Of a DNA stretch of 64,000 nucleotides, positions 51,623 through 63,377 are shown piece after piece; within the stretch, counting starts at the first letter, position 1; the number at the start of each line of letters is the position of its first letter. The translations under genes were made by a program, and so were the position numbers. Under the pieces are notes generated by a model. The model was not told the origin of the DNA. It searched no databases and saw only the letters and a list, made by a program, of their open reading frames with translations. This stretch comes from Carnegiea gigantea (lineage: Eukaryota > Streptophyta > Magnoliopsida > Caryophyllales > Cactaceae). Location: NCBI GenBank assembly GCA_029747015.1, contig JAKOGI010000120.1:496001-560000 (forward strand), read 5' to 3'.

Positions 51623-54600
51623 TCAAGAGACTGTTCGTCCATAACAGATTGACGCAATATAGAGATTTTTCGCCCACTTTTCCTGCACATAAATCCATCC
51701 AGTGAAGTAGCATACCACAAAAACTAAAAAAACACAACCCCCCCCCCCCCGTGAGGACGGGTACGTAAATATTCGTAAATAATTTACCTTTACATGAGTA
51801 CTGGGAAATGCAGAAGTCCGCAGAGTTTCTTGAGTCTCATCTGTGGGCTTCCTCCTCGGGATACTAAGAACAAAAGCAGCCTGGTCACAAGTCGCTGCAG
51901 TTGAAGTGATACGATAGCCAGCATCCCACCTTCGATGGATGCCCTCACTAGGATATAGAAAATCCAGCTCCACAACCTGAAGATACAAGATTAAACCAAC
52001 AGATACAGGAACAATGAAATATGCAGCAGAAACATTGCAGATATTACTCATATTAGTATACGGCTCAATACAAAACCTGATCAGAGTATCCCGCACCACG
52101 GGACATAACAACTGCCCATCTACTCCCAGCAGTGGCCATGGAAGTGACATAGAAACCCTCCCGCCACTTTTTGTTAATCCACTTGAACGGGAATGCATCA
52201 CTAACTTTGTAAGACTGCTGCAAGTACTGAGTACCTAGACAAGATTCAAGAATGAACATGAATTACAAAATATGAGATATTTCTATCCTCATGAATGATG
52301 AAGGATTAACCGAAGTTTCCATATTTACCCTTTGACATCACGACTAATGAGCTCCCATTCTGCGCTCCTGCTACAGCGTTAATATAATAATTCCTCTCCC
52401 ACTGCTCCATAATCCATTCCTAATAGCAAATCATTCAAAAAAACAGGCAAAATCAGCACCAGATTATGATAGAGTTATATATATCCAAAAACATAACATG
52501 CTTTTTCTTGTATGATGTTTCACTTCAGGATAAGTTGCAACATGTCAACTACTTAGCAATGCCACTTGTGTACAAGAATTAAGGATACCTTGTGAAGGAA
52601 ATGCGGAGAAAGCTCATACACTTGTGCAGTGAAGCCAGTGCCAGCATCCATTATCAAGGCCCAAAGATTTGTACAAGAAGCAACACTGCTGATAAATAAT
52701 CCATCTTCATTTCCTTTTTCAATATGTTGAGGAAGCCTCATATCTGCAACATTATAGTGATATCTGAAAAGAGACAAGTACCCATCAGCAATTCCACAAG
52801 TTGGCTCAAACGTTAATTCCACTAGTTTTTTCTTATATTTCCAGTTATATACCTTTGCTTCATTGGCCTACGAGCATTGTAAACACAAATCCACTGAGTG
52901 GCTGGCATTCCCATCCGAATCTTCTTCTTTGGTTGCTCGTCATCCTCATCCTCCATCGTTAACCGCCCTCTCTTATGCCCAACTTGATAAATAAGCTTCA
53001 ATAAAAACATGCTCTTTAGATACCAAACATACTTCCAGAAGTGAATAACAAGACAAGAGAAAACAGAAGATCATGTGCACTACCTTCTGAGCACCATCAG
53101 TGTTAATTGGTCTTATGTCAGGATTTGGTCCGACTATTCCGTCAAACAGGGAAATATATTTCGCATAGTTAGGCTCTTCATCAAACTTTAGGTTCACCAC
53201 GTACTCAACAAATTGTCGAAAAGGTTGAGGACAGAAGCAGCACAAAGCTTCCGGGGATGTTGCCATCTTCTTCTTGCACACAAGGAATCCCTTGTTCTCT
53301 CCCTGCAACAGAGTGCCACATGATGTTAAGTAAGATGACAAATACTATTCCAGATATATTCAAGTAAATAATCATGAAGATGCACTGACCTGATATCCCT
53401 GCCATGGAAGCCGACCCCGGAGAAGGAAAATGAGAGTGTATGCAAGCGATTCCAGATCATCCCTCCGGCTTCCAGTTCTTCCAAGATGAGCATGAACACT
53501 AGCATACCGGACAGTACCCCTGCACCAACGAAGATTATCCATGACATATGAGAAAGGGCACAGGAGCTGAAAAAACATATTAAATTTAGTAATATTTTAT
53601 ATGAATAGAACACATATGGTAATTGCAAATCAAACCTGAAAACATCTGGTCGCTGGTCATATTCAACATGCGACCCTGTTGAGCTATCTCTCCATCTAGT
53701 TGCTGTAAAAAATGAGGCAAAGAATGAGACGTAATAAGGGGAGAAAAAAGAGAGAGGAAAAAGAAAAGACAATTTAAAACAATACCACAATTAAAAAAAA
53801 AAAAAAAGAAAGGGAGGAGCCCCTCACCTAGACCAAGGTCAACAAGAAACAATTTTTTCTCATCAGGTGTTCCTGGTGGACCAAGAAGAAAATTCTCAGG
53901 CTTAACGTCTCCATGTACATACCTGCCATAGAGTATATGATTTTCAGAATCCAATGACGAATAATACAAGTCCCAATAAAAAGCTAGCTAAAATATCTTG
54001 ACAGATGCCAGCCAATACAAACTGGAAGTTGAAACAATTATAGAATAAACATCTATGATCTATTGCATGCTTCCAGAAAAATCAAACAAATAGACACATA
54101 AACCTCATGGACATAGCACAACTCTATTTCACACCTGATTGTTATAGAAGATAATCCAAGGGAAGACAACACACTGAGTGGGCCTTAGAATTGAGGACTC
54201 ATCATAAATAAAAACTGCAGAATAATCACCTAAACTTCAACAATGTGACACACAAAATTAATGAATAGTGACGGTTGTCAACATAACAGAAGGTCCTCTT
54301 CCCAAAAAGTATGTTTACCACGACTGCTCATAGCTCCTCCAGATAAGCCAAACAAAAACGCATGTATCCCATTAGGGAGGAAAAATAACCCCCCCCCCCC
54401 AAAAAAAAGAACATGTAGACAAACTAATATCTTACCCTCTAGAATGCATTTTCTCCAATATGGAGATTGCTTCAATTGCAATGCATGCAACCATTTCGAT
54501 GGACATCCTGCAATTTGCAACACATAAATTCAGAGGAATTAGAACCAATCGTTGGCAAAATCCACATCTATAAGGAAGTAAAAATAAGATACAGCAGTAT

Positions 54601-56097
54601 AAACCACTTACGAATGAGAATTATTGTTCCAAACATCCCAAAGGCTTGGTCCAAGCATATCCATAACCTGCATTAACATAACATCAGCAGTTATTCTCAA
54701 CTGTATGGAAAATTATAAAGAGCATATAAAACAAATAATCATACCATGACATAGTAGTCACCCTGACGACCCTTGTAGTGCACTCGTGGTACTCCATGAC
54801 TGCCACCTAAAGCACTATAGAAAAGAAACAAAACATAGCCAAATTAAGGTATAAAGCACCACCATTTATAAGGAAAAACACGGCGAGGGAGCACACAGCA
54901 AGGGAGGCACTCACTTGTAGACTTGCCACTCATATGGAGGCCCATAATTACAGCCTTTGCTGCTCCTATGCTCAAACTTTAAAGCTACCTATAGAGTGTA
55001 CAAGACAAAAAATAATGTCAGCAATGCACATCATGATCATAAAAATACAAACTACAAATTTCATACCTCATATGCTCCTGGACCAGTCCTTTCATTTGTA
55101 TTACCGCCAATACGTCGACCCACATAAACTTGGCCAAAACCACCTTTTCCTAGCTTTTTTTCAATTCTGTAGGTTGGAGAACCCCCCACCTGGACCTGTT
55201 GATAAATCCCCAATAAAAGATCAGTACATAGCAAATTTGCAACCGCTAATGATGCTAATACCCACCCTCATATATCTGATGTCAAAGAAAATACCACAAT
55301 TTTTGAACGTACCACCAGAATCACCACCAACACAAATGAACTCATCCCATGTGTCGTTGTATATCAATAATACAATATGACCGGACATTTGGGGGGGGGG
55401 GGGGATACCCTCATCCTCGACGAACTAATATGCCACCCAGAAAACTCAAAGACCATACCGCATATGAAATTACTCACAGACAGCATCAAGTTCCAACCTT
55501 TTTTTCCTTTAACTCCCAGATTGAACTACTTGGAATTACCAGTATACACATCATCAACAAGTTGGTATTTAGTCCAGGTTAAACACAGTAAATCAATTAT
55601 GCAAGTAAGTAAAATTTACAAAAGATGGTGCTGGAATATACCTTATCAGGAAGGGGAGCGGTGGAGGCATCATCATCAGCCAAACGCCGATCACCACTTC
55701 TCCCAACGGCATTGCCCCCACTATCATACTCATCCATCTCTCTCTCTGCTACCTCTTCCCTCACACCACCACCTAAACCTAACCCTAAATCAGGCTCTTC
55801 TTCGTCAGCAACCTTCAACGACGTCGTCTTATGGCTCGATACATTCACCACCTCAACAGGCTTCTCATCAGCGACAAACGCCGCCGCCGCCGCCGCCGCT
55901 TGTTGAGTGCTCCTTCGGCCTCTTCCTCTAGTTCCGGCGTTCCCTCTGGCTCCTCCTGCTCCCCGCCGTCCACGAGTCCTCCCACCGGCGCCTTTCCGAT
56001 CGTCGATTTCCTGACCGTTTATTATATCGATGTTGCTGTTAGGCGTAGGATTCCTCGATGCTCGACCCCTGCGCACGCCACTACGCAACTCCGGCAT
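51623..56097 (-). CDS. MLK: MUT9-like / PPK casein kinase 1-group protein kinase
   Basis: Nuclear Ser/Thr kinases of this plant family are linked to histone H3 Thr3 phosphorylation, photoreceptor signalling and the clock. Sixteen exons, 5' to 3': 55642-56097, 55067-55195, 54915-54988, 54745-54814, 54612-54667, 54436-54507, 53828-53922, 53636-53702, 53390-53519, 53084-53302, 52853-52995, 52589-52763, 52329-52419, 52077-52234, 51788-51976, 51623-51682. All are GT/AG, and 728 codons give 727 aa. The first ~150 residues are basic then acidic, with RGRASR, a seven-Ala run and MDEYDSGG. The kinase has [11 protein letters not shown] at 168-178, HGDVKPEN with Asp291 and DLG Asp314. HGD and DLG in place of HRD and DFG are usual for this group. 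A conserved C-terminal region follows ([51 protein letters not shown]). It ends SICYGRTVS. It resembles MLK1/2/3 more than MLK4. Confidence 0.95.
54389..54408 (+). repeat. C12-A8 homopolymer tract in kinase intron 6
   Basis: Twelve C followed by eight A between exons 53828-53922 and 54436-54507 of the MUT9-like kinase gene. Confidence 0.8.
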
Positions 56098-56879
56098 CGT
56101 TCTTCATCCATTAAGTAGTAGCATCAATTCTCTCTCATCAAACCCTAGCAAGACAATTCCGTTCCTCCAAATTTCATCAATTTTTCAGGAAACAAATGGT
56201 TTTCCGGTGAACCGTCGATGATCGGCGGGAGAAAGTTAGGGTTTTTCTGGAGAATTCGATTTAGTCGGTGATTCTGACGACCTGAGGGCCCGATTTTCCT
56301 GTGTTGAGAAGGATGTGACAGAGGAGGGGAGGCGACAAAAAGAGGAGAGAGAAACGCAGAGATTTTGCTGATTTTCTTTTTGACCGGGGGGGGGGGGAAC
56401 GAAATTTGGGTCCTTGACGTGTGTGATGTGGATTTTTTCCGATTGGTTATTATATAATGTAGAGGACAAGGGCGGTTCAAATTCAAACTAGCAAGGACTT
56501 TTTTCATTTTTGGAGCGAAGGAAATGTTCACAGTCTTACTAGATTTGAATTTCAATACTTTGTAAGGATTTTTAAATGTACGCATAAAGGTGGCCACTTA
56601 GAATAAGTTTTTTTTTTTTTTGAGTGGTAGGAGTTATGACAATCAATATAATAATATTACAATATGATGGGAGATGAAAAAATTAAACTTATGATCTAAT
56701 ATATCTGGGACATCAGTACTACCGTTTGACTAAAACCTCATGGGTTAAATAAGACGTATGTGAGCTTTTTTAAAAAAAAAGTTGATAAGTGTGTGTCATT
56801 CATTAGGATATTTCAGTTGGCTAATAGGGCTATAAGAATGGGAGGAATCAGCGTCTAGGTCCAACTAAAGCTCAACACC
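56098..56879. promoter_or_regulatory. Promoter and 5' UTR region of the MUT9-like kinase
   Basis: The DNA next to the ATG at 56097 is GC-richer and likely holds the 5' UTR, read on the minus strand. A G13 run lies at 56386-56398. No TATA element stood out. From about 56600 the DNA is AT-rich spacer. Confidence 0.4.
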
Positions 56880-57260
56880 AACCCGCTCTTCCTTTCAAGA
56901 AGAGGCCTTTTTTCATACAGATAGGTGTGTATGGAATAGAAAGAAATGGAATAAAGCGGGAGGGATAGAATAGATTGAGAAGGGATAGTATTTTTCTTGC
57001 AAAAGTGGGAGGGAATGAAAATAAGTTGGAAAAAATGAGAAAAAAATGGAATGAAGCATGAAGAAATGGCCTGGAGCAAGAAAAAGATGAAATTATTAAT
57101 ATCAAGATGTGAGAACAAGTGGTAGGAAATTCGTGGGAGTATAAAGGAATGGAAATAAGTGAAAAAGAGTTTTATTTATATTTAATGAGTGAGAAACAAT
57201 AAAATAGAGTGAAGAGGAGTAGAAAGAAAATAAAATGAGAGTAGGAATAAAAATTTACCT
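56880..57260. repeat. GGAATG-rich MITE-like repeat
   Basis: Purine-rich DNA with many GGAAT, GAAATGGAAT and GGGAGGGA words, as in plant MITEs built on GGAATGGAATG-type repeats. Borders and inverted ends could not be fixed. Confidence 0.4.
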
Positions 57261-58688
57261 TTAAAAAAAAAAAATCAGGTCTGAAATCAACAAATGTAGC
57301 TCCTCCTAGAGTGGAACATTGGTAGGTAGGGAGACATGAGGACATCACGACAAATAAATAAATAAATAAATGTAAGCACTTGAATTTTGTGAAGAATAAT
57401 TAACTACTAGTTTTCTATCCGTGTGTTGCACAATAGCTATTACTTTCCAGTTGATAAGTATTAGTATCTTGTTGTATATGTTGTTATTGGCGCTATACTA
57501 TATTGACTTATACGGACTTGATGTTAGCATCTCTTTTCTAATTTTATTTCATATGAAGTCACTTTAATTATGTGTACCTGAATTTTTTATATGCAGTCTA
57601 TCTTTTTTAATCCTGTTAATCAAGAATTTTTTTTTTTTGGGTTTTAAGATATTATATGGTTTGTCGTTGCATAATTTTTTTAAAATTTAAAAGGATCATG
57701 ATTATGTTAAATAACTATATTGACGGCGGGAGCAAAGAAATAAAGAAAAACCATAGTATTTTTAGTAATTTAATGTAGTCTTTCTTAAACTTGGGTTTTA
57801 TTTGCTTCATATATGGTAATGTAAAATGTAACGTGTGAAAAGTAGTTTGAATATGAAAATTCATATGGTAATATAACGTGTGTTACTTACGGATGAAAAT
57901 GAATTGCGGATGTATATAACTTTATTTTTTGGTACGTAAGGCAAACATTTAGAGTACTATTAACATTTTTTTTTTAATCAACTTACGTCTTTTTGCCTTA
58001 TGTACCAAATAATGGAGGCCCAAAGGCACATTATTTTAGAATTATTTTATCAATTTACAAACTAATATTTTTAACTTTATTTTAATAAGATTAAAACTTC
58101 ACATTTTAATATTACTATGCTAATGTTATAATTATTACGACATCTATAAACTTAAATATTTTTTAACTTAAGTTATAATTAAATAATTCTAGTTAATTAT
58201 TAACATTAAAATTATACCTTTACAATGTAGGGGTGTGAGTTAAATAATTTTTAATACATTATTAAGAGAATAGATTTTCTGATTAAAAAAAGCAAACAAT
58301 AAATTGATGTACGTATTATATTATTTTGTTCATGCAAAAGTAAAGCGAGTCTTCTTTAGTTTTTTTCCCTATTAATAACATACTTTTTGATTTTTAATTA
58401 ATATCTAACTCACATTTTTTTGTTGTATTTGCATCATTAAATCATATATATTTTATGATTAAATTTTATTATTAAATAATAGGAATGTATACGAGAAGTT
58501 ACCTTATTAAATAGAATTAATATTGTATTAAATTTACATCCATTCTACATAGGCTTTTCTTTTTATTTTGAATCTCATGTAGCATCCTATGTTGCATTAA
58601 AGTATCTCACATAACTATTCACTTTTATGTGGTATCCTACATTGACAAGTTTATGTGTTACTCATACATGAGTTTAATCCAACTTTAT

Positions 58689-58722
<34 letters not shown>

Positions 58723-58734
58723 ATATGATATGAT
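57261..58734. other. AT-rich intergenic DNA with a (TA)n tract
   Basis: No gene seen. Short AAAT repeats lie at about 57354-57371 and a TA/TG dinucleotide tract at about 58687-58729. Confidence 0.45.
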
Positions 58735-59078
58735 GATGTGTTTGGATCGAGGGCAGAGAGAAGGAACAAAAGGGAAAAGTAGGTAAAAATTAAGAAGGGA
58801 TGAGAGAAGAGTGTGGAAATTGCTTCACCCAATCGCCCCATTACAACATTACCTCACTTCTCTCACCATCAACTTGGGGGGACAATGTGGTTGAGGCAAA
58901 ATTCTTTAATGCTTCATCCTCAATCGCCTTTATTCTCCCGCTTTACAAATCCGAATAAGGTGAAAGCTAATCAACCTTATTTTCATGCTCCCCTTTTTCT
59001 CATTAACGTACAATCCTTCCCTTTCTTCTATCATATCAAAGAGATTGTAAGTAGTCTCGCTGGAGTAGGCATTCAATA
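58735..59078. repeat. Possible MITE starting TGTTTGGATCGAGGG
   Basis: It begins GTGTTTGGATCGAGGGCAG followed by purine-rich DNA, then a pyrimidine-rich half (TCTCCCGCTTTAC, CCTTCCCTTTCTTC). The purine/pyrimidine halves suggest an inverted-repeat MITE. The right end was not found. Confidence 0.3.
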
Positions 59079-59289
59079 ATGCCTCGTGTCTAGTGAAAAG
59101 GCTGGGCTCAATGACAACTGTGGCTGATAATATGTACCCTATAGTCTGTTGATTTCATTGTTACTATTAAAGAAAACACCCGACACTTATATTGTTCTTT
59201 TTTTTTTTTTTACTTTATGTACTGCAATTTAAGCATTCATTTTTTTTTCAAGGGTTCTTATCAGATTATTCTCAACGAGGATACAATAA

Positions 59290-60000
59290 AAGTCTTTATA
59301 CGAGACCTGATTCCACACCACTGTCGAACGAAGAGTGAATCCTAATTTCGCCAGTCAGTCTGCTACACGATTCTCTTCCTTAAAATTATGATTAACAATT
59401 ATATGGTTACACGTTTGATAATAAGAATGGATGTCTTGAATCAAAACTTGGATTTCCCATGACGCTTGAATGTGACCTTGAATTGATTGGATGAGAATTT
59501 TACTATTCCCTTCTATGGGAATGTTTGTGTATTCTGCTTATACTGCTGCTATAATCCCATTCCTCATTGTTGTAGCTTCTGCAACCAAAATTGATGCTGG
59601 CCCTAGGTTGACTGCTGCTGCTTGAATAATCTGCCTGCCTAATTGCGGATGACGTATCCTCGTGTTGCCTGATGGGATCATTTGGATCCCTCAAAAATTG
59701 ATTTGATGAACCCTTCATGTGGCTTACTCCAAGCTATCTGATATGTTTTCTTACGGTTAGTGGTTGGATGGTGTAGGTTTTGTGGTTGGATTGTTTGTGT
59801 GAATTTATACCTAATGCGTCATTTAGCACTCGCTTTCTTTGCTCTAATCAACGAAGTCACTGGATATATTTCATCACGAAATATCCTATTATTTCTCGTT
59901 TTCCATAAGCTCCATGGGAGTGCGGCCACGCTATCCATCTTAACCAGAGAATTAGATGATCATATAATGGATGACCAGTTTTGTACGCTATGTGTGATGG
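59290..60000 (-). pseudogene. L1-type LINE C-terminal remnant (RNase H)
   Basis: Read on the minus strand: LPWSLWKTRNNRIFRDE, the linker after zf-RVT, at about 59935-59880; WSKPHEGFIKS near 59735; then AEATTMRNGIIAAV, LIQSIQGHIQASWEIQ, DIHSYYQTCNHIIVNHNF and KEENRVADRLAKLG down to about 59345. This is the RVT_3 RNase H domain. Frameshifts and stops separate the pieces, so it is dead. It is a different copy from the one at 63378-64000, since both include the linker. Confidence 0.7.
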
Positions 60001-60005
60001 CCTGA

Positions 60006-61041
60006 ACCTAAAAGTTATTGTTAATTACTTCAAACAACTCTAATAGCAAACTAATTAAGTTGGGCGCCGCATTTCAACATATGATTTTATGTATATGTAT
60101 TTATAACATGCATCGCAGGTTGAAATGACGACGTGGCCTCTAAATGAACCTTGTAATGTTCTTTAAATAATTCCTTCAAGTTCTAATAAATATTTGAATG
60201 CCCGCATAATAATAAAAATAAATAAATAAATAAATGAAGTAAATAACAGAGCCTAAGTGTTGAAGAATTAATTTGTGAGGTAATGATAATAAGAATAAAT
60301 GAACAAATATAGTATTAATAATTAAAAAAAAGGGAAATGAGAAGTGTCTTTTCCCAAAATTTACATTTAAAGGATGTAAAATTTAGATGTATAAATTCTA
60401 GCGAAAAATCACTTACTTCAATTATACATAGATATAATGATATTTGAAAATGCCTATATGTATATAATTAAAATACAAAGGAAGAGGATAAATATAAGAA
60501 AAATCTAGATTGGATGATGTGTCATCAAAATGAAAGGGGTAAAAAGAAAAAGAAAAAGAAAAAAAAGGGATAATTAAAAAACAACTCCTAAACTAAATGA
60601 AGTAATTAACCCAAATAAAAATATCAAAAACACAACATTTCCCCCTACCCTGCTTCGCTGAACCCGAGCATGCCCTGTTCTGCGCCTGCTCTGCCGCGCT
60701 CGACCACCGTCCACCGGCCGTTCTTCGTCGTCGGAAACCGCCGCCGCCGTACTCCTGGCTTCCGATCGTCCCAGTGCCGCCACTTTCCATCGGTTCCCGC
60801 CCTCCTTGAGGGTGTTCAAGTGATTGGGAGGTGAAACCCTAACTTCTCATAATTTGATTTTTGATTGTTTTATGGTTTTATTTTTGTAGTAAATGCTGAC
60901 TTTAGTTTTGGGGAGTATTATTTTGTAATTTTCGTGGGCCTTTGGATGTGAAATCAATTAGTAAAGCTTGAGGATGAAGGTGAAAATGGTGTGTGTATTT
61001 GTTGAAGTTGGAAAGTAAAATTAAGATTGCTTATATCAATT
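60006..61041. other. Spacer with a short GC-rich island
   Basis: AT-rich DNA surrounds a GC-rich block at about 60650-60830. On the minus strand it opens with an ATG at 60790-60788 and gives 65 codons (MESGGTGTIGSQEYGGGG, RRRRTAGGRW) ending at 60593. I recognise no domain. It could be a first exon, a captured gene scrap or chance. Confidence 0.35.
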
Positions 61042-61057
61042 CAACAGTGTCTAAATA

Positions 61058-61544
61058 CAACAACAACAACAACTCCCAGTGTGGGTCCCGCTTTCACGGG
61101 GTCTGGGGAGATCCAGCTGTAGGCAACCTTACCCATACCGATATTTCTACCTATAGAGAGGTCGATTCCTTATGACCCATAAAATAATTTTTTGAAAAAA
61201 AGTTTATAGAGAAAACGAATGCAAACAAAACCAAGGAGGAGAAAATGTGCCGGAGAGCGAAATAACCAAGGAGTAGAGACATACCTCAGCCCACCAGGGG
61301 GCGCTAGATGCCGTCACATCTCAGAAAAGTACGACCTGCAGACAAGCACCCCAAAACCAAACCCGCCCCCACCCCATCGGAGCTACTATCATCTACGCGT
61401 TCGGTCCCCTACAATCAGAGACCCTAATCCTATCCCGCCACAATCTCCTATCCTGAGCCACGTCCTCCGTCAGACCGGCAACTCTCAAGTTCTCTCTGAC
61501 CACTTCCTCTAGGCTTTTTTTCGGTCTACCTCTCCCTCTCTGTC
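61058..61544 (-). mobile_element. 5'-truncated RTE LINE copy with 16-bp TSD
   Basis: The minus strand carries the end of the polyprotein (GRPKKSLEEVVREN, LTEDVAQDRRLWRDRIRVSD, CRGPN, stop), the 3' UTR and the (TTG)n tail, closely similar to 24543-25020. It is flanked by CAACAGTGTCTAAATA (61042-61057) and CAACGGTGTCTAAATA (61545-61560), a target-site duplication with one mismatch. The coding piece is still in frame. Confidence 0.92.
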
Positions 61545-61560
61545 CAACGGTGTCTAAATA

Positions 61561-62401
61561 GATTTAATGAATGTTTGAATGATATTGATGGGATACATAT
61601 ATTGGATGTGTGTGTTGAGGCCATGATCGTTATGGTTTAGGGTTTAGATGCTTGAATGAAATTCAAGCTTAATTATGTATGTTTATGATGCTGTGTAGAT
61701 GAGTTTTTAATGGTAATTGAATGGAAATTTGGAGGTGTATGTATGTTTATGATGCTGTGTATAGATGAATGAATAGTCATAGTTATGGGAGAAGGGAGGG
61801 TGAGCTTGTGAGATGTAATAAAGGGGAAAAAGGGGGAGAACAATTCATTTGGGGAATAATTAATAGATTGACTCAACTATTATGAAGTTGTGGGTCGGTT
61901 AAAAATAATGAGAGGGCAAGTATTGTAATTAGTACGGACGGAAAGGAAAGAGTGAAGTGAAATATGAGTATGTTGGGATAATTCAAAAAGGATATTCGCT
62001 AATGTTATTTCAAAACTAATCTACGGATTTGGATAAGTACAGTACACAACTTTTTGTAAAACATTCGTGAATTTAAGTTTACATTTGAATCAAGTGATTA
62101 GCCAAGTGATTATGGAGGGGTTAAGGACACTGAACACGCTTGAGATTAGTGAGGAGGGATGAAATGAAACTCCTCAGTTTGGGCCAAGCCCAAGCTTACG
62201 ACGCCAATAAACCAAGTCGTGAACGTAACTAACTAAAACTTGACAATGACTTATGACGATATGCTATCCAAAAAAAAAAGGGTTAGCAACGATTAAAATA
62301 ATCATAATCACGATAAGAAAATAGCCGTAATTTTAACAGTATACTACCCACGATATCGTTTATACCAACAAGTGCGACAAAATATTAATATTCATAAACC
62401 A

Positions 62402-62433
<32 letters not shown>

Positions 62434-62960
62434 AGTAATAATAATAATGATAATAATAATGGTAACAACGATAAGGACGATGTTAACAATAATAATGATT
62501 GATAACGTCATTAATAGCGAACTTAAAATAAATCATACTAGTATGTCATCATTATACGCATTAAAATGTCATTAGGCGTGGGAGGAAGAGGAAGAGAAAC
62601 AAAATAAAATGGAATCCAATTGAATTAATAATAGTGGCTACATTCATAATAGGGAAAGAATTCAAGAGAATTTAAATCATGTAATAAACCAAGAAATTTA
62701 ATAAAATTTCCTTAATCTCACACTAATTGAGAAAATGACGTTTGTGGAGCAGAAGTAAGGCCACTGTTGTCGCTTCAAGCTGCCAGCAAGCAATTTTCAA
62801 TAAAACGGAGAGAGATTTTCAAAGACTAGGTGCGTACCTCGCCTGTGTTCTTCGAAAACTCACATGTTTCTCAAACCATGCAAAATCAATATGATATTCA
62901 TATAATGAATCGTTTTATGCAATGTTTTGTCACATAAGCGAGTGGCCCCATCAATTATCA
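61561..62960. other. Intergenic DNA with an (ATG)n microsatellite
   Basis: AT-rich spacer. A GAT/ATG trinucleotide tract lies at 62402-62433, followed by TAATAA-like repeats to about 62495. AGATGAGTTTTTAATGG-like and TATGTATGTTTATGATGCTGTGT segments recur near 61675 and 61738, a small direct repeat. No gene is seen. Confidence 0.45.
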
Positions 62961-63187
62961 ATCATCAGGGCTTATGCTCCTCAATTTACCCGCGCGGCTA
63001 CAACTCAGGCTTTTCGATCGGCCTAAGAGGTGTGCACCTGTCTCAAGATCGCTGCAGACGTTAACAGGGGCTCACTTCCAGATAATAATCGGCAAATCAA
63101 CTTTACTCGTACATTCTCTCTCTCCTGTTTGCCAAACAAAACGATTTGAAATGCGGGCGTCCAACTATTTAACCTCTAAGTCTATTT

Positions 63188-63373
63188 TACTGCATAGGGA
63201 TGTACGTGCTGAGCTTTGACGCATATTTCGAACGTTTTTTGTATTTTGTTTTAGGTAAGGGACCAGTGAATAGTTTCCCTTACTGCATAGGGATGTACGT
63301 GCTGAGTTTTGACGCATATTTCGAGCGTTTTTTGTGTTTTGTTTTAGGTAAGGGACCAGTGAATAGTTTCCCT
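63188..63373 (+). repeat. 93-bp tandem duplication
   Basis: Two back-to-back copies start TACTGCATAGGGATGTACGT at 63188 and 63281 and end GTGAATAGTTTCCCTT. They differ at about three positions, so the duplication is recent. It touches the truncated LINE remnant to its right. Confidence 0.9.
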
Positions 63374-63377
63374 TCTG

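Noticed and set aside
55349..56118. Open frames on the + strand over 55.3-56.1 kb
   Set aside because: They overlap exon 1 of the MUT9-like kinase and a G14 run, with no family similarity.
62372..62575. Met/Ile-rich 67-codon frame
   Set aside because: It is the translation of an ATG/GAT microsatellite.
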